NCBI GenBank assembly: GCA_014529385.2
Contig: CM043943.1
Location: 106,118,355 to 106,182,354, forward strand
Direction: 5' to 3'
Origin: Adiantum capillus-veneris
Taxonomy: Eukaryota; Streptophyta; Polypodiopsida; Polypodiales; Pteridaceae
DNA: 64,000 nt
Shown here one piece after another: positions 10,800 through 21,191 of the stretch. The stretch's first letter is position 1, and each line of letters opens with the position of its first letter. Position numbers and translations under genes: made by a program. The notes under the pieces are model-generated. The model saw nothing but the letters and a program-made list of their open reading frames with translations. It was not told where the DNA came from and ran no database searches.

Positions 10800-12040
10800 T
10801 TTTTCATCGCCTTCCTCAAGGATCAACAAAGGCTAGAAGATGGCTTGGAGCAATGATGACGGAATCCTATACATATATGTTTCAAAGATCGCATGTCTCA
10901 AGACGGATCTCAAGAAGCTACACTAGATGGAGGACTTACAAGTGATCCAATTATATTATTTTTTGGCCACCATGAGAAAGGTTGGAAAATACAAACTTCC
11001 TTGAAAACGGGTGGATCTACAATAGAGTTATCAAAGTTGTTCCACTGCAGCGAGTGAAGATTTTTCAACTCATAGAGAATTTTCCTATGATCACAAGTAG
11101 ACCTCTAATTTATGAACTTAGGAATTATGCATATAAGGATTACCATGCTAATGAGATAATACATTGTTGAGAGGTGCTTACGAATGAGTATCACCTATAC
11201 CATTATGTACGAGGATAGTCTGCTCATAGAATCCTATAGCTTATTATCACAAGCAACCCTTGTAAATAGTTTCGACAATAATAAAAGATTTATGTTTTCT
11301 TTAAATCATGTGTTAAGCTTTTGGGTTGAGTTGTTGAAAGTAAATTTGTCTTGAGTCATAAATCAAGCCATCGATAAGTGTATCATTGCATATGTATCAT
11401 CCACTACCTTTGTACACTGTCATACACGAGAAAATATTTTTATGAAAAACCCAACCTCCCAAATTCAAAGGGAAGGAACCCGAATTGAGTGTGATCCAAA
11501 GTTTGGATCAAGTTTATGGAAGACATTTGAAGCTGCAAGAACCCAACCTGAAAATCACACTATGCTTGTATTATTTTGCCTCGTTTGTTGATGCAAGTAG
11601 TAAGATTTTTTCAAGGACCGTTGTCAAGGACCAAATCATTCCTTGGATACACGCCTTGAAGGAATGAGATCCATATCACTCGAGGATGCTCTCTAGCTAA
11701 TAAGGGGTGAGGAATCAAGAGAGATCAAATTTTAGGAATTAGAGAGGTAACCCCAATAATTGGAACCCTATACTTGTTAATCAAACTTATTAACCTCACC
11801 CTATAGTAGCAGCAACTATAGCAACACAACCGCAGCATCCAAAATGTATGTTGTTATGAGTGTAACAAGGTAGGTCACTACAAAAATCATTGCCCCAGAA
11901 GAAATGTAGCAACAGATGCAAAGGCACTTCCAATAGCATAGAATGGTAGAGGTCACCCTGTTTGTCGTGGAGGGAGGAATGCAAGAAGAGGCCATGGAAG
12001 AGGTGTTATAGCTCGAGTTCATGACGTTATTATGGAAATT
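10800..12040 (+). pseudogene. LTR-retrotransposon gag relic with zinc knuckle
   Basis: Downstream of the primer site the sequence shows a possible gag N-terminal word (KARRWL near 10830) and short ORFs such as QLIENFPMITSRPLIYELRN. At 11852-11893 there is a clear CX2CX4HX4C zinc knuckle, CYECNKVGHYKNHC, followed by a Gly/Arg-rich tail (GRGHPVCRGGRNARRGHGRG), as is common at the end of gag. The segment between is shredded by stops and not individually recognisable. No protease or RT follows. Confidence 0.55.
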
Positions 12041-12184
12041 TAGGGGCCTTAATTCTTATTGATTCTTTTAATGGGATTTTTTTTAAATGTATAAGCTTAA
12101 TTCTCATTGGCCAAGCCTATAGGCCATCCAATAGGATTTAGGCTTAATTGGGGCAACTTGGCTAGGGACCTGACATGTGGCCTT
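12041..12184. other. Short unassigned spacer
   Basis: AT-rich, with repeated AGGCTTAATT/AAGCTTAATT words; nothing else recognised. Confidence 0.4.
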
Positions 12185-12370
12185 AATGCTTCAAGTGGAA
12201 AAGGTGAGGCCTAACATGTCGCTTGAAATGCTTTCTTAATGCTTTGAGTGAAAAAGGTGAGGCCTGATATGTGGCTTGGCATGTGTTCTCAATACTTTGA
12301 GTGAAAAAGGTGAGGCCTAACATGTATTCTTAATGCTTTAAGTGAAAATAGGTGACTCTTGTGAAAAAGG
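12185..12370 (+). repeat. Minisatellite, about 53 bp, 3-4 copies
   Basis: Copies start at AATGCTT/AATACTT near 12185, 12238, 12291 and a shortened one at 12332. Each holds GAGTGAAAAAGGTGAGGCCT or a variant and ACATGT/ATATGT. Confidence 0.75.
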
Positions 12371-12649
12371 TAACTTTTGGGAAGCTATCTCGAGGTTGGG
12401 CATGGTTCCCTACCTAAAGCACCTCAGAATTGGGCATGGTTCCCACCTAATGGTCCTAGGTCTAAGGTCTTCAAAGTACCACTATGCAAGGTAAACAAGA
12501 TATTTCAGTCATAGATAACTTTTCCAAATTTTCACTCAAAAGTGCTCAAAGCCTACATCCAAAAGAGGTACTCATTAAGATTTGTAGATCTAGGATATTT
12601 TCTCACTGAAACCAAAATTGGTATATGGACTCTAGACAACCCAAAACAC

Positions 12650-13450
12650 AATTAGAAACACTAAATTTTTTCACATTTCATTTCATTCCAATTATTTTGG
12701 TTATCATTTGACTCTTTCAATTTATACATCAATTTGTGGATGGAAAGTAGTAGACGTGTGCAATTGTGTGCTAGTGACTTTGGATTGGGCTTGGCAAAAT
12801 TGTGATGTAAATGTTTAGTCTTTGTTTCACACAACACTTTTGGGTATAACCATGTAACCAAAAATTTCCTTGCATAAACAAGCATGCAGCATTCAAGATT
12901 GCATCAATCTTTTTCATTGGAAAAAAGTTAAGCAAGTTTTGTTGGCTTGTCTACAACCGCATAGATTGCATCATTTCTCCCCTTGTGGTAGGCAATTTGG
13001 TGATAAAATCCATTGAATTCAAGTCCCACTCCTATAAAGGAATATTTAAGAGCTGCCATTCCCCACACATTTGTGTATGTTCAATTTTCTCATGTTGATA
13101 GGCTAAGCATTCACGCATACAAGCTTTTACATCTTTTTTTAGTCTTGGCTTGAAGAAATAAATTTTAAATCTTCTTATGTGTTTTGTTGAATCGAGGATG
13201 CCCCAAAAGAGGAAAGTTATTAAAATCCCACAATATTTATCTCTTCAAATGAATTGACGAGAGTACACAAGTGATCAAACAACAAAACTTTCCCTTGTAA
13301 AAACGAAACCAATTTTCAAACATCATGCAAAGATTTTCATGCCAAAATTGGAGAATAAAGAATTGTATTTTTGCATGAGTATCATCAATCAAACTAGATC
13401 ACACAACTGTCGAAAGGGTTACACGTTGGCCTACAACTCAACACATCAAC
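12650..13450 (-). pseudogene. Ty3/Gypsy integrase relic
   Basis: The minus strand read across frames gives the integrase zinc-finger and core region: FKPRLKKDVKACMRECLAYQ (normally a CX2C pair, here C..AYQ), HTQMCGEWQLLNIPL, then EWDLNSMDFITKLPTTRGEM, which holds the first catalytic Asp region, then NFFPMKKIDAILNAACLFMQ and GNFWLHGYTQK. These match the order HHCC finger, core D, 'ALxFxxxIxxLHGxP' of plant Gypsy integrase. Multiple stops and frame changes. The second catalytic Asp region (normally SDRD) reads as CVKQR and is lost. Upstream minus-strand sequence to about 13.8 kb may be RNase H debris but is not readable. Confidence 0.65.
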
Positions 13451-13799
13451 ACCTTCATTTTCTTTCCTAGCCACGTATTTAAATCCATCTTTGTTGTCTA
13501 AAATTGTGTCAATTCTTAATCAAAGTTTACCCCATGCAATAAATGCATTCAATGTTTTAATGGATGCACAATAGTCAATGTTTCTAAAGTATGAGTTGCA
13601 TACTTCACTATGTTTCCCAACTTTATATGGAACAACTCTTCCCTTTTGTTCCCCACTTGTATCACATGACATAAGAAAAGTCTTAACTCTCTTAAGAAGG
13701 TCTAAAACTAATGTTCAACGACCCTTTCGTGTCAAAGGCTATGAGCTCAAGATGCTAGACTCTAAACCAATGACCACACAAAAGTAGATGATGATTATT

Positions 13800-14280
13800 C
13801 AGATCTGACAACTGAAACCAACCACACATATGTATCCCTAAATATCCACCAACAACTACTAGATATCCCAATCCAGCTAAGCCTATCTCCCAACTTAGGT
13901 GGTGGTGACCTGGCCACGGTGTCCACTAGACCACCATCCGTACCACTTGCCACATGTCATTGTTCAGTGAGAGTCCGTCCATTGTGAACTCCAGCCCACA
14001 ACTGCAACTAACTGCTTGTCATGTGCAAGTGACACTGTAGCCTTGCTACAGCTTGCCCGCCACAAAACCTCTCACCGTCTCAGTGAGAGGAAACATTGAA
14101 TATGGCTATGTGAACCAAGGCTCTGAAGGGACTGCATATCCAAGAAAACACCAAAAATTTCAAAAAATTGCAAGATGATTGAAAGGAAAGGGATATCCTT
14201 CATAAATGCCTACCCAGATTCTTCAGCCAGACGTAATCTTGTTACGCTAAGCCAGTAGGTTAGGGGCAAGAACAGTAGGA
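13800..14280. other. No gene recognised
   Basis: Unassigned sequence between the integrase relic and the G-rich tract; only short ORFs. Confidence 0.4.
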
Positions 14281-14395
14281 TTGGACAAGAAGAGGGGAAA
14301 GAAGCTAGATAGAAGAGGGTAAGGGGGTGAGATGGATAAGTAGGGGCGAGGGGAGATTAGGTAGGGACGAGGGAAAGAGAGGCGGTGGGACGATT

Positions 14396-14451
<56 letters not shown>

Positions 14452-14569
14452 AGGGAAGGGTGGGGAGAGGTTAGGGGCGAGTGAGAAGAGGGTAGGGGCA
14501 AGAGAGGGGTAGGTAGGGGGGAGAGGGTAAGGGAGGGTGGTGAGGGGCAAGCGGGTGAGGGCATGGTCT

Positions 14570-14602
<33 letters not shown>

Positions 14603-14665
14603 CGAGAGGGGAAGGAAGGGTGGGTAGGGGTGAGGGGGTGAAGGTAGGGATTGAAATTCCGAAAG
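14281..14665 (+). repeat. G-rich tract with G53 and G33 homopolymers
   Basis: Two uninterrupted G runs, about 14398-14450 (53 G) and 14570-14602 (33 G), sit in degenerate TAGGGGCGAG/GTAGGG-like repeats. The strand asymmetry is extreme: almost no C on the + strand. Any ORF here (polyproline on one strand, polyglycine on the other) is a composition artefact. Runs this long are also a known weak point of assembly and polishing. Confidence 0.85.
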
Positions 14666-15147
14666 GTGCCACACTAAGCTATAAGATGTTGAAGATGCCA
14701 ATGTTGTCTATAACGAAAAACCACACAAGGACACGCGTGGAAAAGACAACCACCACCTTCTTAGTTCCAAAGCATTGAACGCTGCAAAGGATGACTAGAA
14801 TGGCAAAAGAGATAAAGAAAACATATTCTTCTTGTAACCGTCCTTTTGGAAGCTTGTCGAAGGGAAGTTCATCATATACAGAGGAGAGCTTTGGTTTGGT
14901 GGGAGAGTCAAACACCGAGGAGGTTGAGGTGAAGGCTTGCACTACCTCTATGATCGCTACACTGGCTACTAGCTTGGGTGGCACACTTGGAGCTGGCTCA
15001 AGGGCTTACTGGGTTCAGTGATAATAGAAATGTTGAAGGAGAATGTATCTTTAGGTCGAGATTGAATAGAGACCCATAACAAGGCATAGACTTAGTAGCA
15101 TCCAACCACTCCAGCAGATCTTTGTCTGACCTGTCAGGTGGAGTAGA

Positions 15148-15850
15148 CTATTCTTGTTCAGGGTTGGTTTCCATAGACAAAGAACTTTGCTGCACTACAG
15201 GATCCATGGCTCCTTCTAGGCAAATGGGTTGCATTAGGGAGCTAGGAGTATGTATCCACATGGCATCGTTTCCCCAATCATGAAGCACTTTAGTGTAGCA
15301 CAACCATGGTCTACCGATGAGCAAAGGAAATATGCTCTCAACCTGGGGAAGACGAACCACAAGAAACCACAAGAAAATCCAAGTTAAAGGTGAAGTTTTG
15401 TACATGAAGAGGCACCTTGTCCACTATGCCCACTAGGTAGACTGTCCTCTGGAGGGTCAACGTAACTGTGAAGGGAGCAGGGTGGATAGGCTATAGACCT
15501 AAAGCCAACATAGTGAACTCAAGTACCAGGTTGATGCCAGATCCACCATCCACTATCACTCGTGAGAATTGCCGCCCCAAGACGGACACGGTGAGACGAG
15601 GGCTTCTATAAGAGGTGAGGAGAGTAGTGGGATGGGATATCATATAGGACTTTGATGGTGTACTAGGAGGTGCCTGCCCACTAGGACCTGCTCTGAGGTA
15701 AAGTGATTGAATAATTGCAAGGGTGTCACTTCTAAAACTTGCATCTAGTTGCAACATGTCATAGAGCGACACTTGTTGGAAGGTGTTCCTCAAGATTGTC
15801 TCTATTGTAAGATTTTCTTTATCTACAAGCGGTTTCTCAGGCACCTTAAT
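15148..15850 (-). pseudogene. Ty3/Gypsy aspartic protease relic
   Basis: The minus strand encodes a retropepsin-like active-site segment, FSRVIVDGGSGINLV, in the 15491-15844 ORF. A second piece in the 15148-15405 ORF, LLIGRPWLCYTKVLHDWGND, matches the conserved C-terminal 'LLGRPWL..A..(h)DW' stretch of plant Gypsy proteases. The active site is D-G-G rather than D-[ST]-G, a form common in this plant lineage. It lies downstream of the gag at 15.9-17.3 kb in normal gag-protease order. No RT follows before the G-rich tract. Confidence 0.7.
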
Positions 15851-15873
15851 TTGCTATAGGCCGGCTACTGCTT

Positions 15874-17300
15874 CTAAGAAAGCTTCTCAACCTTTGAGAG
15901 CAGAGATGAGGATCCTTGCTTGGCACGAGGGGATCGCTTGTCGACAGCTAGAAGTGGGGTATCCATAGGTGGGATCGTGGGCGGAAGAGGGGAATTGGTT
16001 GGAGGGATTAGACCCAAGGATGGCCTCTGGGCCCAAGTGAGAACACCAGTGGGCTCGTATACCTGCTTGAACTTGTCACTAGGGCCCACCACATGAGTAG
16101 ATGGTGATGGTTGAGGGATGATGCTAACTGCTATCAAATTGATCTTGGGAAAGGTAAACTCATTTTGGCTTTGATTTGGGCTCGAAGCCGTGGATGCACG
16201 AAGTTTGGAACAATCCTTACTGTAGTGATCCTTCGCTTCAGGGCAATGATGGCAGGGAGGGGACCCTTCTGGCAGGGGCATTTGCTTTGGTAATGTCCAT
16301 ATTCCCCACATTTAAAGCACAAAATGGGCTGATTCAATGGGCGAGTCGAAGAGCGAGGTGGTCCTTGCTCCTTGTGCATGGAGCTGGAGGTGGAGGCATA
16401 GAAGCTTTGAGGGGATGAGGGAGCATGGGCATGATAAAAGCTCTAAGAAGTAAAAGTACTTTGTATACCTTGCATAGAAGGGACTCTCAGCAAAGGTGGC
16501 TTGTGGTTTGGATGGCCATAGGAGAAAACCATGTTGGACGCAAGTGAAGAGTAGGACCAAGACTTTGTTGTATTTGTTGCAATCCCTTGAGGTAGTAGAA
16601 ATCCTTGTCCTCATGTCTAGACTTTTCACAGAACTGACAATAAGCCAAAGGGGGCATTCATGTGGAGGGTGCCCTTGCGAGTGGCATGAGCAACATGAAA
16701 CCATAGTCTTAGACTCTTGCTGAGTCCGGAGCTCTTCTAGCTCGCGCTTGATCTGGTCCAGGTTGATGAGGAGGCTTCTCCTGTCGAAGAGAGAATGATC
16801 TCTCCTCTTGAAGAGCTCATTGTAACTTCAGGGCTTAGAGTTCCATGTGTAGAGATGTTAAAGGATCATAAAGACTTTCAAAAAAATTTGATGGGGTCTT
16901 TACCTGAGGGGAGTCAGTGAACAACTTCCTAGCTCCTTCTATCCTAGCAGCCGCAACAAACTCCTCGAGAGTGGCATTAGGTACGAGACTATCTTAGATT
17001 TTTTGCTAGGAGGTTTTGGGAAGAGCCTTCTCCACCCACTTCTTAACCATAAATTCAATCGGTTGTTGAGGAAGCTTGGCCACCAGAGACTTTGTTCTGG
17101 TCATGAGCTTTGCAAAAGTCTCAATTGGCTGGAGCATTAGGTTGGCCAACTCATCCAGGACCTTCTCCTAGAAGTCCCCTGGTCTGAAAGCTTCATAGAA
17201 CTATTGTCATAATGTGGACCAAGTCGCAAAGTGGTTCTCTGCAAACCGACTGTACCACTTGTCTACTAAGCCATCCAAGGTGGGTGCTACTAATGATGCC
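15874..17300 (-). pseudogene. Ty3/Gypsy gag relic with three zinc knuckles
   Basis: The gag core is read on the minus strand at about 16860-17290 across stops: LDGLVDKWYSRFAENHFATW, FYEAFRPGDF, LDELANLMLQPIETFAKLMT, LPQQPIEFMVKKWVEKALPK. Three knuckles follow. The first is CCSCHSQGHPPHEC at 16654-16695. The second is CFKCGEYGHYQSKC at 16278-16319. The third is CHHCPEAKDHYSKDC (one residue longer between C and H) at 16210-16254, in a different frame from the second. The Pro-rich linker after the third knuckle leads to the protease. Several stops and frameshifts make it non-functional. It runs tail-away from the + strand gag starting near 17.3 kb. Confidence 0.7.
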
Positions 17301-17339
17301 CCTATTCACATGAAGATGCTACTAATGATGCCCCTATTC
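17285..17339 (+). repeat. 23-bp direct repeat at the junction of two opposed gag relics
   Basis: The 23-bp sequence at 17285-17307 recurs exactly at 17317-17339, with 9 bp between. The minus-strand gag ends at about this point and the + strand gag-like reading begins. Confidence 0.6.
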
Positions 17340-18340
17340 TTGTGAGTTCCCTTGTTACTAGGTTGCAACAAGCCATGGGCAACCCCGCTTTACAAGCCTA
17401 AGGTTCCCAGCAACTTTGCACCTATGGGAATCTCCAAACTCCCAAGAAGAGAGATAGCTTAGGAAGCCTCTTGTAGAGACTTCCAAAAGAAGACTCTCTC
17501 TGGTGAGAGAAGAGGAAGAATCTTATGAAAGAGAAAGAAGCAAACCTCCAAGTGTTTTGGAAGATGTGGCTCCTCGAAGACGGCAGTCAAGATGATTCCC
17601 AACTCTTCTCAAGAAGAAAAGATCACCATATAGTCCTTCTCCTTGTCATTTTGAAAAGGAAGAGAAGAATCAAAATAAGAAAAAGGAAATAAAGAGGTAA
17701 CCCTCTTCTCCATCTTCGTCATCTTCCTCCTCTTCTGATGAAAGCAGTGGTTTTTTTCCTTGAGAGTAAATCCTATGCTGCTTGCGAAAGGTCCTACAAC
17801 TTTAAGCAATTCAAGGAGGGAGGAAAGAGCATCTCTTTTCTCACCTATGATGGCACCTTTGGTGCAACGGACAAAGTTTTGGCCTTTATCCAACAATTTG
17901 ATGCGGCCTTTGGAGATGAGGGCTTCACGGAGTCCTCAAAGCTACATTATGTAGCTATGCATTTCCAAAAGTCTGTCAAACAATGGTGGGCTAGTCTACA
18001 AGGTAATGGTGAAGCTCCAAAGACATGGAAAACTCTACAAGTTTCCATAATGAAGCAGCTTCTTACAAGCAATGCCAAAGACAAAGTACTTACCAACGAA
18101 TGATGAAGTTTGAAGCTATCTCCCAATGAGCCTATCCACAAGTATGTGGACAAGTGTTGGGATTTACATCTCAAAGATACAGTCTACCAAAAGATAGACT
18201 TCACCAAACAAAAGAAACAATTTTGTGCGGGACTACACAAAGATATGGCCGAGTATGTCAACTCTCAAAAGCCTAGGACTATCACTGAAGTGATTCAATA
18301 TAGTAAAGTAGCCTCGTGAATCAAGGGGCTAAGAGGAATT
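17310..18340 (+). pseudogene. Chromovirus (Ty3/Gypsy) gag, broken
   Basis: The best preserved part is the ORF at 17738-18103: SISFLTYDGTFGATDKVLAF then IQQFDAAFGDEGF and QWWASLQGNGEAPKTWKTLQ, the typical gag helical core, in which a Trp pair precedes the W-x-x-(L/F)-(Q/K) segment. After a stop and frame change, 18110-18319 continues: PIHKYVDKCWDLHLKDTVYQ and TKQKKQFCAGLHKDMAEYVN. Upstream, 17310-17737 is Lys/Arg/Glu-rich and frame-shifted. The family is shared with the fragment at 30.84-32.09 kb. Confidence 0.8.
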
Positions 18341-18505
18341 TAAAGCCCAAGGAAACTAAAGAGCAAAATAAACCTAGAGGGAAGAACATGCTTAAAATTC
18401 TTCCAAAGGCAACTCTAGCAACAACAATAAAGCTAAGGAGAAAGGAGTCTACAAAGGCAAAAATTGACTTTCTCCTGAAGAGTTAGAGGCTTTTCGCAAA
18501 GATCA

Positions 18506-18547
18506 TGTTTCAAGTGTGGGGAGCAAGGACATAGCTTTCGTTCTTGC
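18506..18547 (+). pseudogene. Gag zinc knuckle of the chromovirus
   Basis: A perfect CX2CX4HX4C knuckle, CFKCGEQGHSFRSC, but in a different frame from the flanking gag ORFs. It is absent from the sister copy at 31.38 kb. Confidence 0.8.
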
Positions 18548-18639
18548 CCCAAAAGAAATTTATGCAATGAGACTCCTAGAGCTTCCATGTTGAAGCTCCA
18601 AAAGAGGATACTCATTGCAAATATTTATCCCTTTCCTAT

Positions 18640-19145
18640 GCTTGGGGAAAGGTGATGGAGCATGATGCCTTTATCCTTTTTGAACCTGGCTCTACTCACA
18701 ACTTCATATCAACAAAGTTGGCCATCAAGTTAGGCATACAAGCTCATGAGATGGGAGACAACGTTAAGGCCGATGGAGGTTTCAAGGGACAAGAATCCGC
18801 AACTACTCCATTGATTGGGAAATTGAGGCTTCATGTCCAAGACTATGTTGACAAAGAAGACTTTTTCCTCAAACATGAGGATGTTATCCTTGGTGCACCA
18901 TGGTTCTTCTCCCATGGTTGCCACTATGAAGTTCCCTAAAAGGAGAATTTATCTCAATTACATGGAAAAAACCATGTGCATAGATGCTAATGAGTCGGGG
19001 AACACCATATTACTTATAAATACACTTGCTTTTGATAAATCCATGAAAAGTTTTATTTCCGCGTATATGATATTTGTTAGAGAATCTATAAATGATTCTA
19101 ATGTTTTCACAAGTAGCAATAAAGGGAATCAAGAGGAATTATAGT
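18640..19145 (+). pseudogene. Chromovirus aspartic protease, broken
   Basis: The ORF 18652-18939 reads DAFILFEPGSTHNFISTKLA, matching the plant Gypsy retropepsin signature 'I/LxDSGSTHNFIS', but with E-P-G in place of D-S-G, so the catalytic Asp is lost. VILGAPWF later in the same ORF matches the conserved 'ILGxPWL' segment. The sister copy at 31.46 kb reads FDLGSTHNFIS, which still has the Asp. Confidence 0.75.
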
Positions 19146-19149
19146 TGTC

Positions 19150-20260
19150 TAATTTCCTAAATGGGTTCCAAGATGTTTTCATTGATGACATCCCTAGTGA
19201 GCTACCTCCAAAATGAGGGGATGATGACCATGCAATAGAGCTTCTACCAGGAAGCTCACCGCCTAATAAACCTCCTTATTGAGATTCACAAGCTGAACAA
19301 GACGAGATCATGAGGCAAGTGCATGAATTAGTGAAAAAAGGGATGGTGAGGCCTAGCTCCTCTCCATTTTGTTCACCGGTACTTTTAGTGCAAAAGAAAG
19401 ACGACACATATCACATGTGTGTTGACTATAGAGCACTAAATAGGATCACTATATACATAGAAAACGATTTCTCGTGCCGCGGATAGAAGACATATTTATG
19501 AATTTACAAGTTTTGGCCTGACAAATGCTCCAGCCTCATTCAAACCCATGATGGACAAGAATCTTCAGGCCACTCAAATTCTCTTGAGGAGTACAAGCAA
19601 CACCTCCATGTAATCTTTCAAGTTGTGAGAGAGAATAAGATTTTCATTAAAGTGAATTTTTCCTACAAGAGATTCAATATTTAGATCACATTGTCCCTAA
19701 AGATGGCACGCGTATGGATCCAACAAAGTTAGAGGTAATAAAAGGATGGCTTAATCCAAGGAATCTATAGGAGCTACGAAGCTTTATGGGTATGTGGGCA
19801 TACTATAGATGCTTCATAGAAAAATTCTCGCTAATAGTAGGCCCATTACATGACTTAACGAAAAAGAATGTTAAGTATTCATGGACTGCAAAAGAGCAAG
19901 AAGCTTAAGGAGAAGCTTACCCCTCAACTTGTGCTCACACTACTAGATCTCTCAAAGCCATTTGAGGTCCAATGTGATGCTTGTGGTGATTTCCTTGGAG
20001 CTGTTTTGATTCAAGAAGGGCATGGCATAGCATATGAGAGTCGAAGACTCAACTCCGATAAGCGAGTATTGGGCAAATACAAAAAAGAGCTACTATCCGT
20101 TCTATATGCCGTAGACACGTGGAAACGCTATCTCTTGGGGACTCCATTCTCCTACGAACATATCACAAAGTCTCAAGAACTTCATGATGCAGACCAAGCT
20201 CTCCGAAAAACAAATGAGGTGGGAAAATTTTCTTCTGCAATTTAAATTTCATATTGCTCA
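19150..20260 (+). pseudogene. Chromovirus reverse transcriptase and RNase H relic
   Basis: Readable pieces in order: FLNGFQDVFIDDIPSELPPK; VHELVKKGMVRPSSSPFCSP then VLLVQKKDDTYHMCVDYRAL; FGLTNAPASF near 19510; SLEEYKQHLHVIF near 19580; ELRSFMGMWAYYRCFIEKFS near 19780; and in the ORF 19868-20245 the RNase H start PFEVQCDACGDFLGAVLIQE and KELLSVLYAVDTWKRYLLGT. The stretch between VDYRALN and FGLTNAPASF is far shorter than normal. The Y-x-D-D catalytic motif before SLEEYKQH is also missing, so at least two deletions removed the active site. Confidence 0.75.
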
Positions 20261-20274
20261 CATTGATGGCAAGT

Positions 20275-20988
20275 AAAATCAAGTGGCCAATGCACTTTCA
20301 CGATGGCCAAGGGCAACTCACAATGATCTATCTTTTATGATAGATGAGTATGCTATTGATCAAGACTTTAAATATGTAATTACAGCCTTTGCATTAGGGA
20401 AAAAAGAAGAACCATTCACCTTAGAGGATGGTTATCTTCTAAATGGAAATGGGCTATGTGTTACTCACCCATACAATAAGAAAGTCATGTATGAATCCCA
20501 TGCTTCTCCTTATGTGGGGCAAAGAGGGATTCCAAAATCTACTCTTCAAGGAGTAGAAATATATTTCTATTGGCCTACCATGAAAAGTAAACATACAAGA
20601 GTATGTTTCAAATATGTGGTATGCCAAAAGTCAAAATTTTACCGAGGGAAGCAACTTGGATTGTTTCAGTTAACAGGCTTAGTAAGAAAACACACTCTAT
20701 GCCTGCCAAAAAGACTATTAAGGCACATCAAGAGGCAACCGTCTTCAGATCTCAAATTTTCAAGTATCATGGCTTGCCAACATCCATAGTGTCGGACAAA
20801 GATCCTAGAATGACCCGTAATTTTTGGAAGGGTCTCTTTGAGAATCTAGGAATTAGATTAAATTTCTCTTTTGGCCTATCATCCACAAAAGGATGACCAA
20901 AGTAAAATAGCTAATCTAATGATTCTTGATCTACTAAAAGCCTATGTCATAAAAGTAGATCAACGTTCTCAATGAGAGAAGTACCTAC
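20275..20988 (+). pseudogene. Chromovirus integrase, N-terminal part, up to the Copia insertion
   Basis: ANALSRWPRA (20283 on) is the RNase H/integrase boundary 'ADALSRRP' motif. YFYWPTMKSKHTRVCFKYVV and CQKSKF are the zinc-finger end (CX2C degraded to CFKYVVC). ATVFRSQIFKYHGLPTSIVS then DKDPRMTRNFWKGLFENLGI cover the second catalytic Asp region 'xxVSDRDxxFxSxFW'. The remaining ...EKY at 20980 is interrupted by the nested element and resumes at 24740. Confidence 0.75.
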
Positions 20989-21177
20989 TGTTGGGGTATA
21001 GGCGTCTGTGCCTTGCTCGGCCGCCCAGAGTCTGGGCGCCCACTCACTTGTATACCTTATACCTAGCATAAGTGTATAGGGGGTTGCTCACTCTTTTGAG
21101 TCTCCCCACCCATATCTGTGTCGTGTGTCTCCTTCTCTCTCTCACTCTCCGTCTGCGGTGCTCCCCGATCCCCTTCA
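20989..21177 (+). repeat. 5' LTR of the gag-only Copia element
   Basis: Runs from TGTTGGGGTATAGG to CCGATCCCCTTCA. It contains a perfect hairpin, CGCCCAGA-G-TCTGGGCG, at about 21011-21027. TATACCTTATACC and GTGTATAGG lie nearby as candidate TATA elements, and a (CT)-rich stretch lies before the 3' end. Confidence 0.9.
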
Positions 21178-21179
21178 AT

Positions 21180-21191
21180 TGGTATCAGAGC
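21180..21191 (+). other. Primer-binding site, initiator-Met type
   Basis: TGGTATCAGAGC, two bases inside the 5' LTR, is an exact match to the usual Copia primer site in plants. Confidence 0.9.

Noticed and set aside
14281-14660. Telomeric repeat
   Set aside because: The units are irregular GTAGGGG/GAGGGG words, not the plant TTTAGGG heptamer.
14247-14672. Polyproline and polyglycine ORFs
   Set aside because: They are produced by the G homopolymers and G-rich repeats on one strand; no domain and no coding bias outside the runs.
21180-21191. tRNA-Met gene at TGGTATCAGAGC sites
   Set aside because: Only the 12-base tRNA 3'-end complement is present, next to LTRs; these are primer-binding sites, not tRNA genes.
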